Below, piece by piece: positions 10,871-20,889 of a stretch of 64,000 nt of DNA; position 1 is the first letter of the stretch; the number at the start of each line of letters is the position of its first letter. Under the pieces are notes generated by a model. That model was not told the origin of the DNA. It did not search any database and saw nothing but the letters and a program-made list of their open reading frames with translations. The DNA lies in contig CAUYUJ010015013.1 of NCBI GenBank assembly GCA_963575745.1, positions 90,642-154,641 on the forward strand. The letters run 5' to 3'. This DNA comes from Prorocentrum cordatum. Its lineage: Eukaryota; Sar; Dinophyceae; Prorocentrales; Prorocentraceae. Made by a program: the position numbers and the translations under genes.

Positions 10871-11194
10871 AAACAGTTTCATGACTTCGCATTGTTAGCG
10901 TACCAAGCACGGTGTGCAGCACCGATTCATGATTGTCAGGGCGCAGCAGTTAAGTTGACTCGCTGTGCTTAAGTCCCAGAAGTGGTGTTCTGGCACGATT
11001 CAGGGTCGCCAAGACAGTCAGGCCAACTCGTGGCGTTGACGTCCTGAGAATGGTGTTTGTGCGCGATTCAGGGATTTACACGGTTGTCCCCCAACGGGAC
11101 AATTCCCTCAGTGGAAATGAACCCTTGCAGGGGCCTATGAAGATAAAGCTTGGAGGGAGGGTGTATTCCAATATCGCTGATGAGTCCTAGGCTT

Positions 11195-11600
11195 ACTCTG
11201 GTCCTCCTCCCGCTCCTCCTTCTCCCCTCGCGTTTCCTTGTTTATCCTCGGGGGGTGGCGCTCTCGGTCAACCGCCACCCTTTCCCCTCCAAGCTGGCGC
11301 AGCACACGCCCCCGAGCCTCTCCAAGTCGCCCGCGATGTCCCCTTCACTCTCGTTGTCCTCCTCCTCCCCTCATTTTCCTCGTTGCCCTCATTTTTCCTC
11401 CTCCTACCCCTCCTCCTGTCTCCTCTCCCCTTCCTCTCTCTCCTTCTCCTCCTCCTCCTCCTCCTCTTCGTCGTCCTCCTCCTCCTCCACCACCTCCCTG
11501 TGCCCTTCACCCGCCAAATTTGCCCCTTGCCCTCCTTTCCCCCCTCGTCCCCCTCCCCCTCCCCATGCCTCTTCCCCTCCTCCTCATTCTGCTACTGTGG
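11195..11600. repeat. CTC/CCT-rich low-complexity tract
   Basis: Interrupted (CTC)n and C-rich simple sequence, densest at 11440-11495. No supportable gene. Confidence 0.85.
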
Positions 11601-11639
11601 GGGAGGCTCACTTGGTAAGCCACCACCTCTGACCCTCCG

Positions 11640-12380
11640 GGTTGGCGTGGAACTCGCTCTTGAGCCTCTCAAAGTCGCCCACGTCGTCCACCTGTGGGCG
11701 CGGTCTCGCACCCACAGGCAGGAGGCGGCGGGGCTTGGCAGAGGAGCGGTCCAGGAGAGGCCTGGAGAGAGGGCCCTCTCGGGGCCCCGTCGGGGCCCCT
11801 TTGGAAGCTACTTCGGCGGAAGAGGATCTTCGGGAGCCCCTTCGGGGGCCCCTTGGCGGCCCCTTGGGGCCCCCCTTTCGGGGCCCCTTCGGGGCGGGGC
11901 CCCTGGCACCCTGGCTCGCTCCCGGCCGCTTGGAGGGTGACGAGGCGCGCCGTCGTCGCCGCAGTCGCCGCCTTCTCCAGGGCACTGCGGGACTCTGCGG
12001 GGAACTTCGGGCCCAACCGACCCGGCCGAACCGCAGCCCGATGCCGCACCGAGCCGGGCGAACGGGGCGAACCGGGGCCGACGCGGCCGAACGGAGCGGC
12101 GGAACCGCACGGGCCGAGCCGGACCAGCCGAATCGGACCGGACGAACCGACCCGACGGCACGCCGAACCGGACCGAAACGAATCGAACCAGTGCCATCCT
12201 GCCTCCCAGAGCGGAGCAAGAATCGGCAGGAATCGGCCGACGCATCGAATCGGCAGGAGTCGGATCGGGCGGACTTGAGATCGGAATCCCGAATCGGAAT
12301 CTCCGCTTCGGATTGGTTCGACACGGCACCCGGGGAAATCGAATCGAATCGAACTGACGGAGTCGGAATGAGCCCTAGAG
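11640..12380. repeat. GGGGCCCC-rich and CGAACCG/GAATCGG degenerate repeats
   Basis: 11780-11905 contains repeated GGGGCCCCTT-like words. 12010-12370 is dominated by CGAACCG, CGAATCGG and ATCGAATCG words, like the dispersed repeat at 1868 and 38172. Long frames on both strands are Arg/Pro/Gly-rich and look non-coding. Confidence 0.55.
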
Positions 12381-12627
12381 TGTAGCAGATAGGCGAGGTC
12401 GGATGCAGGTGTTCTGGGGTCTCGGCGAAGCTCAGCTATTGAGACCATCGGATCCGACAACGCCGTGAGCTGACGTCAAGCGACTTAGCCACAAGAACGG
12501 AACCGACAAATTAAGAGGGGGCACCGGCAGGCGAGCCAGAAACCGATGGGGAATCCATGCCTTCGGGCAAAAACGAAGGAGTGGCACGCTCACGGGCTAC
12601 CGGCGGCAGCATGTCATTTATAGTCTG

Positions 12628-12764
12628 AAGTCGGGCGTGTCCCCCCACAGGGGGATTTCCAACGCAAAAATATATATATATTCAAAAATACTCCAACATG
12701 GTCAAGAAATACTAGAAGAATGGTCCCGAGACTATTGTTTGACTAGGGGGACAGGCCCGACTTA
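12628..12764. mobile_element. Introner-like TIR element, copy 1
   Basis: Left end AAGTCGGGCGTGTCCCCC and right end GGGACAGGCCCGACTTA are inverted repeats of each other. The interior is AT-rich (ATATATATAT, AAATACTCC). This is the same family as 54487-54624. Flanks TTATAGTCT and TTGTAGTCC may be a diverged target duplication (7 of 9 bases). Confidence 0.8.
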
Positions 12765-12853
12765 CTTGTAGTCCCACCCGAGGAGACCAGACGCCAAGGG
12801 CGGCCGCAGGAGGAGGCGAGAACGACCGGAGAGGGCGCTCGAAGCCAGAAGCG

Positions 12854-13035
12854 GTACAGCCGGGGCCTTGACCTAAGGAACGAAACATAAGGAACGAGGC
12901 CCCTTTTTTACATAAGTTAACCTTCGATTTCCTGTCGAAAACATAAAGGAAGCCTGAGGCAAGCTGTGAAACACTTAAGGAACGCGGAGCCCCTCCCCAA
13001 CGAAAAGGGTTCCTCCTTCAGGGCCCCGACTGTAC
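12854..13035. mobile_element. Second TIR family (GTACAG...CTGTAC), copy 1
   Basis: A 182-bp element bounded by GTACAGCCGGGGC and its near-complement GCCCCGACTGTAC. The interior landmarks TTGACCTAAGGAAC, CATAAGTTAA, CCTGAGGCAAGCTGTGAAAC and GCCCCTCCCCAACGAAAAG are shared, in order, with 40693-40874 and 62204-62384. Confidence 0.8.
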
Positions 13036-13457
13036 CGTTCGCTAGGATGAACAAGGGTGCGGTGGGGTGTGGGAGCCACCGGCACGCCCTCTCCGTCACG
13101 GAACATGATGTTCGTCGGCACCATGTGCGGGTTGATCCACTTCTCCTGGCAACGCACACGGCGGCAGCTGCGGGAGACGGCATCTGGTGGCCAGCTGCAC
13201 GTGCAAGGCAGTAGCCGTCGACCAGGAAGCCCGCTCGGATCGCTCGCCCTCGTCTGTGGCACGGTCCCTTCCTCTCCTGCTCCATCCCATCCTGTCCTCC
13301 AAGAAGCATAGACTGTGGTGCCTCTGGACCTTCGCATTCGAGAATGAACAGCCCTGAACCTGTTGGTTCTCGATTGTTGTTCTTGCAGGACCATCCTCCT
13401 CCGATCCATTCTGCGAGTGGGAGAGGCGGATATGACAACAACATTAGGAGAAAAAGA

Positions 13458-13489
<32 letters not shown>

Positions 13490-14086
13490 CAAACCTTGAT
13501 ACAGGACACACATGCAAACGGACAAGACAGGACAGGGCAAGACGGCCGGACGGACATACTGATGAACGGACGGACGGACACACAGACGGACGGGCGCACA
13601 GAAAGGCCCAACACACAACCACACCAGCAACCACAACGACTGCCGCCGGATCTTGACGAGGAGACATACAGAAACGCCGGCGCATGCGCTCAATAATGCG
13701 GCAACAAGGCGGCCCTGGAATCCCTGAGCCCTCTCACGAGGCCTCGACGGAGCGTTTTCCCACGTCCCCCATACTTTCCCGTGTGTTCTGGGTTTGCTTT
13801 CCCACGCCCCCCATACTTGCCACATGTTCCCCATACTTCCTGTGAGTCGACAGTCCATTGTAGCGCCATGTGTTTCATGCTTTCGGGGCGCTCGTTTTTG
13901 AAGTCCTTGCGACACACACGGTCTTTGATGGATTCCGGCATGCGCGCGCGACGGCGCGCGCGCGTGCACTTCGCCCCAATGTTTGTCATGGATTCTTGCG
14001 ACAGCACGTGCGCGAGGTCGTTTGAACGATTTCGACTCTGTGCGTTCTTCTCCCTGTGCCCAGCTGCTGTTGCCCGCCCGGCTGCT
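13036..14086. other. No gene recognised; GA and GGAC simple repeats
   Basis: Contains (GA)n at 13455-13489 and GGAC-type repeats at 13548-13600. An alternating GCGCGC stretch at 13942-13963 could form Z-DNA or a hairpin. A short imperfect repeat around CCCCCATACTT occurs three times at 13765-13832. The 390-codon minus frame here is repeat-derived and lacks domain signals. Confidence 0.4.
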
Positions 14087-14101
14087 CATCGTGGAACTCT
14101 T
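14087..14101. repeat. Target-site duplication of LINE B, 3' side
   Basis: CATCGTGGAACTCTT, identical to 17269-17283. On the minus strand it directly follows the element's tail. Confidence 0.85.
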
Positions 14102-17100
14102 TATTCTATTCTATTCTCGTTGGGAGTGTCTGTCAATGCCAGACACCCCTAACAGCAAAACAGAGCTAGTCCGACTCCTCTCCCCTCTGGGGGGGCTCCT
14201 GACCAGCTGGCGGCATCAAGCCGAACTTGGAGTACAGCTCGGGAATCGTCCAAGCTTCACCCCATGTGGAGTCAAATACAGCACCGTCCTCAGCCTCCAT
14301 ATCCTCCAAAACTTGGACACCCCTCCTAGTGGCTCGAACCAGCGCCAGGAGGTCGAATGGCAGCGGCGCTCTCTGGTCGCTGACTCGCCACCCTCTGTAC
14401 TGCTTGGCCCAGCTGGGGAAGAGGCTTTTAAAAGGACGGTTCCTCTGTTGCTTCAAATCCTTCGTGGGGGGCTGCATGGGGCAAGGTTTGCACAACGTGT
14501 CTACCCCGCCCCACGCGTAGCCCCCACATCTGATACAGCTCATCACCCTGGCCCAACCACTCCCAGCCACCCGAGCTCCCGCCCCGTCCCAGACCTTATA
14601 CATTCTAAGGTTGTGACCTTGCAAGAGCACGAGAGCTTGGCTCTCAGAAACAGCTTTGGCACTGGAAACGCAAGCCTTCGTGTCTGAAAAAAGGGGAGAT
14701 TTGAAACTCAGCAGGGTCCTTCTCACTCCGAGGCGGTCGGCCGCCTGCAAGGACCTGCGCTCGAAGGCCCGCTGTCCCTTGGCCTTCGCATGCCAGTTTG
14801 GTGCAGGGGCCAGGCCATCCTGCACTCCAGTGGGCTCAGGGAAGCCAGTTGTGTCCGACCACGAACGCTGGTTCATGAGGACATCCTGGACCCCTCCCCA
14901 CCGAATTACTTCCTCCTGGAGTCTCTGGAGGGCCCCTACTTGCTCCTTTGCCTGAGAGACGTCAGGATGCTTGGACGCGCCAAGCTTAGCAAACCTATCT
15001 GCGTGCCGATTCCCTTGCCTCTCGAAGGCAGTGGTTCGGCCCTCAAGAATATCATTCATCGTGGCGTGCCCCAGCGTTTTGTGGGCCACGATTCCATCCT
15101 CAAAAACATGCCAAACACGCGACCACATGTGGGCCCTGGGATTACTCGAGCCAATCGATCCATGTCGATCACAGACGCACCCCAGGGTCCCTTCACAGTC
15201 CGTGTAGGTTTCAAAACTACCCGCAGCTAAATCAGCCAGCATCACATACGCAAAATCTTCCCCGTCACGTGCCTGCTGGAACGGCGCCACCTGTAATGGC
15301 ACTGGTCCATACGCAGCAGAGATGAGGTCACCATTAGCGGACACAGCACAGATCGACCATCCAGCTCGACGGAACCTGGAAGAGGTGGGGTCGAGGGCCG
15401 ATCCATCAGTGAAGAGGTGACCCGACAACATTCCACTAGCTGGCTTATTAAACCAACACACTTGGCACTCACTGGTCGATAACGCTGGGGTCGTGATCGC
15501 ACGCGGATCTGGCATCAGCCCTGCAGCAAACTTCTCGAGATCTTGACCGAGCTCGCATGCTAATCTGGCTGCGTGCTTGGTCTCCTCGCTGAGGTGCTCC
15601 CGACGGTCAGCATCGAACGCGGAGCACTCGAATCTCCTGTGGAATAGGGTTCCTGGGGCACCTAAGCAGAGTCGGCACACGTTGTCTGGAGCAAGGTGCT
15701 GATCGCATAGTCTCTGTTGCGTCCAGGTTCCCATGGAGAAACAATTTCGAGCACGCGCTTGATGGTGGTCATGCCAAACCTCATTTTTGGCCCCGTTGAT
15801 GACCTTCAAGGCCCCTTCCCAAAACACAGGTCGGACCCACGACTTATTGAGGCACGGCCGACACTTCAACCCTTTCACATCAGCCCTGCGTCCTGCATCT
15901 CTTTCCGCTAGATCCCTGACCGACAGCGGGGCAAGCTGGAGGAGGTCAACTTTCCCACCGTCCGCTTTCAGCAAGATCCTCGCACTGACTGGCCGCCAAC
16001 CTATTTCCGACAGCGTGAGCAGCAAGACGTGCGCAGGCGATGTTGCGCTCAGCCACGGCCTGCGCGTAGAAGCCATTGCATCCACCGCAAGCTCGAACAC
16101 ATACTGCATCACATACAACGGAGGTGTGCCATCCCATATTGCACGCGCCCATTCGTGTACTACATTGGCATGGTACAGGATGTACGGGTCCATAGCTCTG
16201 CCCTTATCATGCGTACGTAGTTTGTATGATGTGATCGCACCAGCTTTATGCTTTGACAAACTCTTGCACGCAGCTACTCTTAGTGTGTGTACTTGGCTTG
16301 CCGTAAGGCCCGCAACCGCAGTACCCCATAGAGCTCCCGCTTGAGGCCCCGCTCTGTACACATTACTTATTTCCGCACCAGCCACTTTAAGTTTCCAGAG
16401 CCTTCGAGCTTTCCGAGCTGCACCTCGTAGACGCTTTAGTGAAGTCACATTCCTACGAATCCTTCTGCATACGGCATCGCAACCAAGAGACCTGACCACT
16501 TCTTTCATCGTGTACTTCAGATGCTTCCAAGCTTTCTGGAGGCCTCCTGAAACTTCCTGAGACGACGCCAAGAAGACCGTTTTCTTCCCCGAGACAACCA
16601 ACTCCAAGTCATCAAACCCCTGTCTTAGTTGGATGCCCGCTGCTGAGAGATTCTCTACAACGAACTTGGCAGTGCCCAGCAGCTGCAGCGACACGTCGTC
16701 AACGACGTTCCTAATGTACAGGGAGGGGAAGGTCTGCGCCAAACTGCACAGGACGCGGTACAAGACAATCTTGGCGAATGAGGTCGCCAAACTGCAGCCA
16801 GCCAGTATGGTGCCCGTCGTGCGAAAAACCCCCGACGTCGCTCCAGAGAAATCGATGGCCCTGGGCCCCGTATACAGAGCAATCGCACAAACCGTAAGGC
16901 CCAGATGACACCCACTATTTTTGGCTTCATCGAACAGGATCCCAGGAGCGACTCTCTCATAAAACTTCTCGAGGTCTTTGCACAGGGTGGCCGACTCGAA
17001 GCCTTTAGCTCGCGCAAATTCAGCAATCACTGCATGCTGCCAGCCAGCACGGTCGCACTCCTTGTCCCTGGAGCCCCAAAAGAACGGCGTACGATGCTGG

Positions 17101-17268
17101 GCCTCCCAGGCCCTCATTTCACACTGCCTGACACGGCCCCAGAACCTGAAAAGCGACAGGATGAGCGCCAGAGGCCTGAGGCCCTCCCCTTCTTGCTTGC
17201 CCAGAAAGACAATGATCGTGGGGTACTTATCTGGAATGCTGAAAGGACCCTTTCCCAGGCCATCATCA
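14102..17268 (-). mobile_element. LINE B: 5'-truncated non-LTR retrotransposon with 15-bp target duplication
   Basis: A 3,167-bp insertion on the minus strand, flanked by identical 15-bp direct repeats. Its 3' end (plus-strand 14102-14120) is a short GAATA-repeat tail on the element strand, as expected for target-primed reverse transcription. The 5' end begins inside the RT domain, so the endonuclease and ORF1 are missing. The remaining coding frame is open from the truncation to its stop, which suggests a young insertion. Confidence 0.92.
14166..17268 (-). pseudogene. LINE B ORF2 fragment: RT plus RNase H, open but 5'-truncated
   Basis: The longest ATG-initiated frame starts at 17117 (983 codons), but the same frame is open upstream to the truncation point. 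It reads GPFSIPDKYPTIIVFLGK and EGLRPLALILSLFRFWGRV, which matches the finger region of LINE RTs, so ATG 17117 is not the real start. Further motifs are ATLCKDLEKFYERV (motif A), TGTILAGCSLATSFAK (motif B) and IRNVVDDVSLQL (motif C Asp pair, near 16700). Then come a zinc site (CRLCLGAPGTLFHRRFEC), RNase H (HLFTDGSALD, AYVMLADLAAG, YTDCEGTLG, GNRHADRFAKLGA) and C-terminal Cys pairs (CIRCGG, CKPC). It belongs to a different clade from LINE A by motif sequence. Confidence 0.88.
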
Positions 17269-17283
17269 CATCGTGGAACTCTT
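17269..17283. repeat. Target-site duplication of LINE B, 5' side
   Basis: CATCGTGGAACTCTT, identical to 14087-14101. It marks the truncation point of LINE B. Confidence 0.85.
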
Positions 17284-17980
17284 CGGCGTCTGAGCGCCCC
17301 TCCTTCCTCTCGGCCGCCCCCCTTCCCCCTCTGCTCGCCGGCCAGTTCGCTGGTCAGTGCCCCTATCTAGCTTCACGCTGGAGCGGATTTCGCCGCCTCG
17401 CCGCCGACGGAACAAAGAAGTGCTCTTCTCCCTCCCTTTGGTGAACAATCCTGTAGTGAAAACGGCCTGGGACCGAAAGCAACGAACCTGGACCCGCAAC
17501 AACGACGGCCGCGAAGCCCTCTCGCGAACCGAAAACGGCCAATTCGCGAATCGACGCGTCAGGGTAGGAGGTCTGTCCATCCCCAAATTTAAGTCTGGAG
17601 GAGGAGGAGGAGGCGGAGGCGGAGGAGGAGGAGGAGGAGGAGGAGGAGAGAGGAGGAGGAGGAGGCCTATGAAGCCCCGAGGCCTATGAAGCCCCGAGGG
17701 GTTCGGCAAACGCGCGTCGGAGGCGAGGCCCCCGGGCGCCCCCGGAGAGGAGCGACGAGGGAGAAAGCACAGCGCGACTCCCGTCCTCCTCCAAGGGGGG
17801 GGGGCCCAGGGGGGAGTCCTTTTCCTGCGTTTTCTCCTCCTCCTCCTTCTCCTCCTCCTCCTCCTCCTCCTTATCTCCGCCTCCTCCTCATCCTCCTCCT
17901 TCTCCTCCTCCTCCCCCTCCTGATCGTCGCCGATGTCTTTCAGGGTCGGCGGCACCAGCCGTCAAGCCTTCGCAATCAAA
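17284..17980. repeat. GGA array (17596-17664) and CTC array (17826-17925) in non-coding DNA
   Basis: Two microsatellites separated by unremarkable GC-rich sequence, including a small tandem repeat of GAGGCCTATGAAGCCCC at 17668-17699. The second array ends in CAGGGTCGGCGGCACC, shared with 9263. No gene seen. Confidence 0.75.
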
Positions 17981-18216
17981 ACGCGAATGTAGCAACACTC
18001 ACGCGCAGCAATGGTTTTGTCGCTAGCTCGGGCAGCACTTTGGGTAACACTGCCTGTACCCTCGCCTCCTTAAGCGGGTTCGAGCCCTGAACCAAAATGA
18101 ATGCGGCGTGAGGCTCGAACCCGCTAAGGAAGCGCGGGCACAGGCAGTGTTACCCAAAGTGCTGCCAGAGCTAGCGAAAAAAACATTGCTGCGCGTGAGT
18201 GTTGCTACATTCGCGT
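17981..18216. mobile_element. Long foldback (inverted-repeat) element
   Basis: The left arm starts ACGCGAATGTAGCAACACTC and the right arm ends GAGTGTTGCTACATTCGCGT. Near the centre GCGGGTTCGAGCC (about 18074) pairs with GGCTCGAACCCGC (about 18112). The arms are about 100 bp with a loop of roughly 25 bp, and pairing is nearly continuous. No coding capacity. It is probably a MITE or foldback transposon. Confidence 0.8.
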
Positions 18217-18625
18217 TGGCAGAACAAGACACCCATCGGTCGGAAGAAGCAGGCAGAAACAGGAAGCAGAAGAGCGTTGAACGTAGACTGGGTGTCCCCC
18301 CGCCTCCCAAAGGAGACGGAACCAGTGAAGCCACTCGATCGTTGAAGTAGGAAGGCGCTTATAGCAGATTGGACTCTGGGAATCCAAGAATACCTACTTT
18401 CAACGACCGATGGGTAATTTGGGAGAGAGTGATCGAGAGAGAGTTAGAGAGACCGATCGGGGAACAACTGATGGCATCCACATAACCTTTCGGATGTTCG
18501 CGCGCATTTCTTTGATCGCGCTGGACCCCCATTCCTGGCGCGCGGAGCGCGCCAAGGGCGGCGTCAGAGGCAATTCGCATGAAGCACCGAAAATTCGTGT
18601 CTGTTTCACGGTGTGCCCCCCGGGA
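18217..18625. other. No gene; degenerate foldback-family relic at ~18480-18600
   Basis: 18500-18560 reads GCGCGCATTTCTTTGATCGCGCTGGACCCCC then GCGCGCGGAGCGCGCC, a diverged match to the family at 23118-23279. The rest is unremarkable. Confidence 0.4.
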
Positions 18626-18627
18626 AA

Positions 18628-18768
18628 AAGAGGGAGAGAGAGAGAGAGAGAGAGCGAGAGCGAGAGAGCGATAGACAGAGAGAGAGATAGACACAAAAAA
18701 AGAAAGGAAACTAAACAGAAAGAGAAAGAGAGAGAGAGAGAAAAAAAAAAAAAACACAAACAAACACC

Positions 18769-18811
<43 letters not shown>

Positions 18812-18812
18812 C
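18628..18812. repeat. (GA)n microsatellite with an A-run
   Basis: GAGA repeats interrupted at 18690-18770 by A-rich sequence including a run of about 14 A at 18741. Confidence 0.95.
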
Positions 18813-18993
18813 CGCCGCTGGGCTCCGCCATCGCCTTGTCTCGGTCCTGCGCGAACGCCCGCTGCGCAGGGGCGGGGGGGGGGCCGGGCGGCGCCGCGCG
18901 GGAGGCAGGCGCCGGCGACGCGAGCACGGGCGCGAGGGGGCACCGCCATGGGCTGGGCGGGGGCCGCGCCCGCGGAGCCGACGAGGCGGCTTC

Positions 18994-19206
18994 GCCTCCT
19001 CCTCCTCCTCCTCCTCCTCCTCCTCCTCCTCCTCCTCCTCCTCCTCCTCCTCCTCCTCCTCCTCCTCCTCCTCCTCCTCCTCCTCCTCCTCCCTCCTCCC
19101 CCCCCCCCCTCCTCCTCCTCTCCTCCTCCTCCTCCTCCCCCTCCCCCTCCTCCTCCTCCTCCTCCTCCTCCTCCTCCTCCTCCTCCTCCTCCTCCTCCTC
19201 CTCCAC
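18994..19206. repeat. (CTC)n microsatellite, over 200 bp
   Basis: Nearly pure CTC with a C-run interruption at about 19100. It makes artificial poly-Leu, poly-Ser, poly-Pro, poly-Glu and poly-Arg frames on both strands. 19207-19553 shows no gene. Confidence 0.95.
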
Positions 19207-19553
19207 CCTCCTCCTCGAGGCGGGCCAGGAGGATGGGGGCCAGAGCAACGAAGGCGTGCCACCTCGGACTCGGGCAAGCGCACCTGCAGGGCACTTGGCC
19301 CCCCTCCCCCCACCGATGCGCATGCATGGGTCTGCTTTTTGTTCCAAGGGCGCCTGCCAGCCGCAAGAGGGCGCCTCCGCGATCGGAGATCTCAGAGCCG
19401 CTGTGGCCCTGAGCCCCGAGAGCGCCCGCGCCCGCGCCGGCTGTACACACACGGGCTGGGCTCGGTTTGCTGACTGGGAACGCACGTGCGCCGGAGTGAT
19501 CCGCCGAGGCGGAGGAGGAAAGAGGGGAACCAAAGGAAGCGGCAGCTGAGCGG

Positions 19554-20819
19554 CTACGGCTCCCGCCCCATCGCATCCGTGAAGATCTCCAGGTAATGTC
19601 TCAGCGCACTCAGCTCGCCCTCCCGCAGCGCGCGGCGCACCTCCTCGGGCTGGTGCCTCCAGAACATCGACGAGCGCTTGGCCCCCTTCCACCACTCCGG
19701 GACGCCCTCCTTCAGGGCCTGTTCCAGGTGCTGCTCGGGGCGGTGGCGCCACGCGGCCAGCGCCCGCAGCGACGCCAAGGCCTCCGCTCGCCCCTCCCCG
19801 TCGTGCTGCGCCGCGAGCTCCGGCACCTGCTCGGGGTGCTGCAGCCCCGCCAACGGCCGGTTGAAGGAGTCGCAGAGCCAGATGCGGGACGGGCCCTCGT
19901 GGACAACCACCAGGCCGATCCAGTGGATCGAGCAAGCGAGCAGGAAGCCGTGCGCCGGCTCCGCCCCCGCCGCCACCGCGGCCAGGGCCCGCCGCGCCGC
20001 CGCCCCCGCCGCCACCGCGGCGGCATCCAGGGCGGGCGCCCCCGGCTCGCCCGGGCTCAGCACGTCCGGGCTCGTCACCACCGAGACGCGGCGCGACAGG
20101 AACCCGTCGGCGCCCACGAGCTCCGCGACGTGCACCTCGTCCAGCACGCCGCCCAGGACGCGGCTGCGGGGCCACCTGCCGGAGCGGCGGCCCAGGTCGG
20201 CCAGCGCACCGACGTCGGCGAGCGCCCCGCGCCACAGCGCGGGCTCGTCGTGGAGGCCGACGGGCGCGCCGGCCGGCGCGCCCTCGCAGGGCCCGCAGAA
20301 GCGCTGCAGCAGGCAGCGGACGCTGAAGAGCGCGCAGTGCCCGCAGGCGCCGGGGTGCCACTGCGGCAGGCACCTGGGCTGCGCGATGCCCCTGCGTGGG
20401 TCGGCGTCGACCAGCTCCTCGCCAGGGGCGGAGCACAGCGCGTCGCACCGCGGCGGGGCCTCCGCCCGCGGCGGGCCCCGCAGGTCCAGCCCGGCGCCGA
20501 GGAGGAGGCCCAGCTGCTCGCCGCGGAGCGCCCGGGAGGGCACCTGCAGCTCCGCCGCGGCGGCCTCGGGGCCCTCGCCCGCCGCGGGGCCTGCCACGCG
20601 CAGGCGCACCTCCCGCGGGGGCCACTCGCAGCAGTCGCCCCCGAGGTCCGCCGACAGCGACACCAGGCTCCCGCAGGCCAGCCTCGCTTCCCAGCAGACG
20701 GTGAACGCCGCGCGGAGGGCCGCGAGCAGCGCCGCCGCGACCTGCTCGGGGGAGGCGCCCTCCGGGAGCCCGGGGAGCCCTGCCTGCTCCACCCGCACGC
20801 GCACGGCGCCCGAGGACAT
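19554..20819 (-). CDS. Putative papain-fold (Josephin/OTU-like order) cysteine protease
   Basis: A single-exon, 421-codon frame with strong GC bias at third positions. The frame opens upstream at a GTG (20888), but the first ATG, giving MSSGAVRVRVEQAG, is at 20819 and is preferred. Candidate catalytic residues appear in papain order: PQWHPGACGHCALFSVRCLL (Gln153, Cys159), SIHWIGLVVVHEG (His299) and RIWLCDSFNRPL (Asp317). The Gln-Cys-His-Asp series, HW pair and C-terminal CDS motif fit a papain-like fold such as deubiquitinases of the Josephin or OTU type. I cannot assign a family, and the region between Cys and His is Ala/Gly-rich. The C-terminal 90 residues are charged and helical (PEWWKGAKRSSMFWRHQPEE). 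No signal peptide or membrane segment seen. The complementary strand also has long frames, but these are GC-driven shadows without motifs. Confidence 0.62.
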   Translation of the reverse strand: MSSGAVRVRVEQAGLPGLPEGASPEQVAAALLAALRAAFTVCWEARLACGSLVSLSADLGGDCCEWPPREVRLRVAGPAAGEGPEAAAAELQVPSRALRGEQLGLLLGAGLDLRGPPRAEAPPRCDALCSAPGEELVDADPRRGIAQPRCLPQWHPGACGHCALFSVRCLLQRFCGPCEGAPAGAPVGLHDEPALWRGALADVGALADLGRRSGRWPRSRVLGGVLDEVHVAELVGADGFLSRRVSVVTSPDVLSPGEPGAPALDAAAVAAGAAARRALAAVAAGAEPAHGFLLACSIHWIGLVVVHEGPSRIWLCDSFNRPLAGLQHPEQVPELAAQHDGEGRAEALASLRALAAWRHRPEQHLEQALKEGVPEWWKGAKRSSMFWRHQPEEVRRALREGELSALRHYLEIFTDAMGREP

Positions 20820-20889
20820 GGCGGGAGACGACGCCGGTGCGCCCCGGGGGAAGGCGGGATCGAATTGTTCGGCCTGGGCCAAATTCACA

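Noticed and set aside
12917-14089. 390-codon minus-strand frame with repeated Trp/Gly words
   Set aside because: It crosses a TIR element, a GA array and GGAC repeats. No domain or plausible start.
18070-18130. tRNA-like T-arm GGTTCGAGCC
   Set aside because: No D-arm, anticodon stem or acceptor fits around it; it is part of a long inverted repeat.
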